A stretch of DNA of 6,824 nt from an uncultured Eubacteriales bacterium. GTDB lineage: Bacteria; Bacillota; Clostridia; Oscillospirales; Acutalibacteraceae. The position numbers and the translations under genes are program-made. The number at the start of each line of letters is the position of its first letter. The first letter of the stretch is position 1. This document shows positions 4,952 to 6,824 of this stretch, piece by piece. The notes beneath the pieces were generated by a model. The model made no database searches. It was not told the origin of the DNA and saw only the letters and a list, made by a program, of their open reading frames with translations. The stretch lies in assembly GCA_934408795.1 (NCBI GenBank), contig CAKRVQ010000054.1, positions 1-6,824 on the forward strand, given 5' to 3'.

Positions 4952-6394
4952 ATGAGCAGAGAAAACTCCGATGTGGCAGTTGTAGGTGCCGGTGTTGTGG
5001 GAGCCATGACGGCACGTGAGCTGACAAGGTACCGACTTTCGGTCTGCCTTTTGGAAAAGGGACGGGATGTCGGAGAGGGTGCGTCAAAGGCAAACAGCGG
5101 AATAATACACGGCGGATATGATCCCGAGCCGGGAACGCTCAAAGCCCGTCTCAATGCAAAAGGGGTAAAGCTTTTATACAAGGCGGCGCGCGAGCTGAAT
5201 GTGCCGTTTCGCAATAACGGATCAATTGTCGCGGCATTCGGTGAGGAAGAGGAAGCGGTGATAGATGAGCTTTATGCGCGAGGGGTCAAAAACGGCATAG
5301 ACGGTATGGAAATACTGACGGGCGATGCCGCAAGAAAGCTTGAACCGGAACTGTCCGATCGGGTGACAAGAGCGCTTTCGGTCAACAGTGCAGGAATAAT
5401 CTGCCCTTACGGATTGACGATAGCCGCAGTGGGAAATGCGATGGATAACGGCGCCAGACTCATTACCGAATATGAGGTCACGAAGATCGAAAAACAGGAC
5501 GGCCTCTTTATAATACATTCTGCCGACGGCAGACAGGTCACTTCACGCTATGTTGTAAACTGCGCAGGCGGATATTCCGACCGCGTCGCGGAATCGGCAG
5601 GCGACCGTCTGTGCAGCATCATCCCAAGAGCGGGTGAATATATGCTTCTTGATAAATCGGAGGGCAAGCGGGTGGACCATACGATCTTCACCGTGCCTAC
5701 CGCAAACGGAAAAGGCGTTCTTGTTACACCTACGGCGGACGGAAATCTGCTGATCGGCCCGACGGCGGAGGTCGTAAAGACCCCCGAAAGCACCGAAACT
5801 ACCGAGAAGGGACTCGAAACGGTCTCCCGCCTTGCAAAAAGAAGCGTGCCGGGAGTCGATACGCGTGCTGTCATAACCTCATTCACGGGTGTTCGCGCCT
5901 CCGTAAAGGAAGGGGACTTCATTATAAGGGAATCGGATCGGACAAGCGGTCTTATACACGCCGCAGGCATTGATTCCCCCGGACTTTCCGCATCGGCGGC
6001 GATCGCGGAGTACATTGTCCAACTGCTGGAGAAGAGCGGTCTGGAGCTTACGGATAACCCCGAATTTGACGGAACGAGGGAAGATACGCATGCCTTTCGT
6101 AAGATGAGCGACGATGAGAAGGACGCGTTTATAAAGACTCATCCCGCTTACGGAAAGGTCGTGTGCCGCTGCGAAACGGTCACCGAAGGCGAAATAATCG
6201 ACGCGCTCAGGCGCAATCCCAAGCCTACCGATATCGACGGGATAAAACGGCGTACCCGCTCGGGAATGGGCAGATGTCAGGGAGGCTTCTGCACTCCTCA
6301 CATTATGAGACTGATAGAAAAAGAAACGGGAAAGCTGCCGGAAGAGATAACCAAAAAAGACGGAAATTCTTATATGGTGACGGGAAGACTGTAG
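4952..6394 (+). CDS. GlpA-like FAD-dependent glycerol-3-phosphate dehydrogenase with BFD [2Fe-2S] domain
   Basis: A flavoprotein of 480 residues. An N-terminal Rossmann motif (VVGAGVVGAMTARELTR, from about 10) with Glu35 for FAD ribose binding opens a DAO-type oxidase domain. SKANSGIIHGG (45-55) and a C-terminal TGVRAS...GLIHAAGIDSPGLSASAAIAEY region complete the FAD fold. A BFD-like domain follows (from about 403) with four cysteines, Cys405, Cys407, Cys442 and Cys447 (CRC ... GRCQGGFC), as in GlpA of anaerobic glycerol-3-phosphate dehydrogenase. The likely reaction is glycerol-3-phosphate to dihydroxyacetone phosphate; related family members act on other 2-hydroxy acids. GGAGGAG (4939-4945) lies 6 nt before the ATG, inside the previous gene's end. 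Neighbouring GlpP and a partner FAD oxidoreductase support the glycerol role and an electron-transfer complex. Confidence 0.88.
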   Translation: MSRENSDVAVVGAGVVGAMTARELTRYRLSVCLLEKGRDVGEGASKANSGIIHGGYDPEPGTLKARLNAKGVKLLYKAARELNVPFRNNGSIVAAFGEEEEAVIDELYARGVKNGIDGMEILTGDAARKLEPELSDRVTRALSVNSAGIICPYGLTIAAVGNAMDNGARLITEYEVTKIEKQDGLFIIHSADGRQVTSRYVVNCAGGYSDRVAESAGDRLCSIIPRAGEYMLLDKSEGKRVDHTIFTVPTANGKGVLVTPTADGNLLIGPTAEVVKTPESTETTEKGLETVSRLAKRSVPGVDTRAVITSFTGVRASVKEGDFIIRESDRTSGLIHAAGIDSPGLSASAAIAEYIVQLLEKSGLELTDNPEFDGTREDTHAFRKMSDDEKDAFIKTHPAYGKVVCRCETVTEGEIIDALRRNPKPTDIDGIKRRTRSGMGRCQGGFCTPHIMRLIEKETGKLPEEITKKDGNSYMVTGRL

Positions 6395-6402
6395 GGATAA
6401 AA

Positions 6403-6824
6403 ATGATGATAAAACACGATATCGTTATAATCGGCGGAGGACCTGCGGGATTGGCGGCTGCGGTCGCCGCATATGACGGCGGTGCGAAAGATGTTGTGAT
6501 CATAGATAGAGAAGGGAGCCCCGGAGGCATACTCAAGCAGTGCATTCACAACGGATTCGGATTGCATAAGTTCGGAAAAGAGCTTACCGGACCCGAATAT
6601 GCGGCAATTTACGAGCAGGAGGCATTGAAGAGGGGTATCAAAGTGTACACCGACACGACCGTGACCGATATAGGAGCAGATAAGGTCGTGACCGCTCAAA
6701 GCAGTGAGGGTCTCCTCAAGGTAAAAGCGAAGGCGATAGTCCTTGCCATGGGCTGTCGCGAGCGCAGCAGGGGAGCTCTGAATATTCCGGGAACCCGTCC
6801 GGCGGGAGTTTACAGTGCCGGCAC
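6403..6824 (+). CDS. FAD/NAD(P)-dependent oxidoreductase of the glycerol operon (partial, 3' end outside window)
   Basis: The frame is open from the ATG at 6403 to the window edge (140 full codons). The start MMIKHDIVIIGGGPAGLAAA is a dinucleotide-binding GxGxxG motif, followed by an acidic strand end (VVIIDRE) that binds the FAD ribose, then SPGGILKQCIHNGFGLHKFG and LAMGCRERSRGALNIPGTRPAGVYSAG, typical of the pyridine-nucleotide-disulfide-oxidoreductase-like protein that follows GlpA-like genes in Clostridia. There is one Cys in the CIHNGFG motif rather than a CxxC redox pair. AGGGA (6393-6397) overlaps the preceding stop and lies 5 nt before the ATG; a second ATG at 6406 is an equally possible start. 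It probably passes electrons from the GlpA-like subunit to a carrier or NAD. In related operons a small DUF1667 protein usually comes next; that would lie past the right edge. Confidence 0.88.
   Translation, partial: MMIKHDIVIIGGGPAGLAAAVAAYDGGAKDVVIIDREGSPGGILKQCIHNGFGLHKFGKELTGPEYAAIYEQEALKRGIKVYTDTTVTDIGADKVVTAQSSEGLLKVKAKAIVLAMGCRERSRGALNIPGTRPAGVYSAG

Noticed and set aside
4819..6301. Leftward open frames opposite the GlpA-like gene
   Set aside because: These are shadow frames in the antisense of a strongly conserved protein; no ribosome sites or recognisable domains are seen.

Overview
The window looks like part of a low-to-moderate GC Firmicutes/Clostridia-type chromosome, probably a gut anaerobe. 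This is inferred from a GlpP-type glycerol-3-phosphate antiterminator next to a GlpA-like flavoprotein with a BFD iron-sulfur domain and a second FAD oxidoreductase (a gene set typical of Clostridia), from strong AGGAGG-type ribosome binding sites with TTG starts, and from consensus TTGACA/TATAAT promoters. No mobile element, tRNA, rRNA or CRISPR array is visible. All genes look intact except the last, which runs off the right edge.

Left flank (1-250). A strong rho-independent terminator (7-54) ends an upstream gene outside the window. It is followed by about 160 bases without a gene but with a three-way-junction-like set of inverted repeats (60-133), then the hairpin that ends the leftward regulator gene (217-246).

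Region 1 (251-3079). A leftward AraC-family regulator faces a rightward two-gene operon: a YgjV-family membrane protein and a cytoplasmic sialidase-like beta-propeller protein, which overlap by 4 bp. The divergent spacer has a good leftward promoter (TTGCAA-17-TATAAT) and a rightward TATAAT with no clear -35. The two -10 boxes are the arms of one palindrome, which suggests the regulator controls the operon. Sugar or glycan sensing is a plausible but unproven theme.

Region 2 (3080-6824). A GC-rich hairpin spacer is followed by a near-perfect extended -10 promoter (3261-3288) that starts a glycerol-3-phosphate operon: glpP, an MgtC/SapB-family membrane protein, a GlpA-like glycerol-3-phosphate dehydrogenase with a BFD domain, and a partial FAD/NAD(P) oxidoreductase. 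Two intrinsic terminators sit inside this unit, one at the very 5' end of the transcript (3303-3340) and one between glpP and mgtC (4048-4107). Since GlpP is an RNA-binding antiterminator that responds to glycerol-3-phosphate, the likely logic is that GlpP lets polymerase through one or both terminators when the ligand is present, so expression of the oxidation genes follows substrate supply. A strongly foldable leader of about 140 nt (4136-4279), including a GNRA-capped hairpin, lies before mgtC and matches no riboswitch class I can recognise. These leader elements are the most interesting part of the window.
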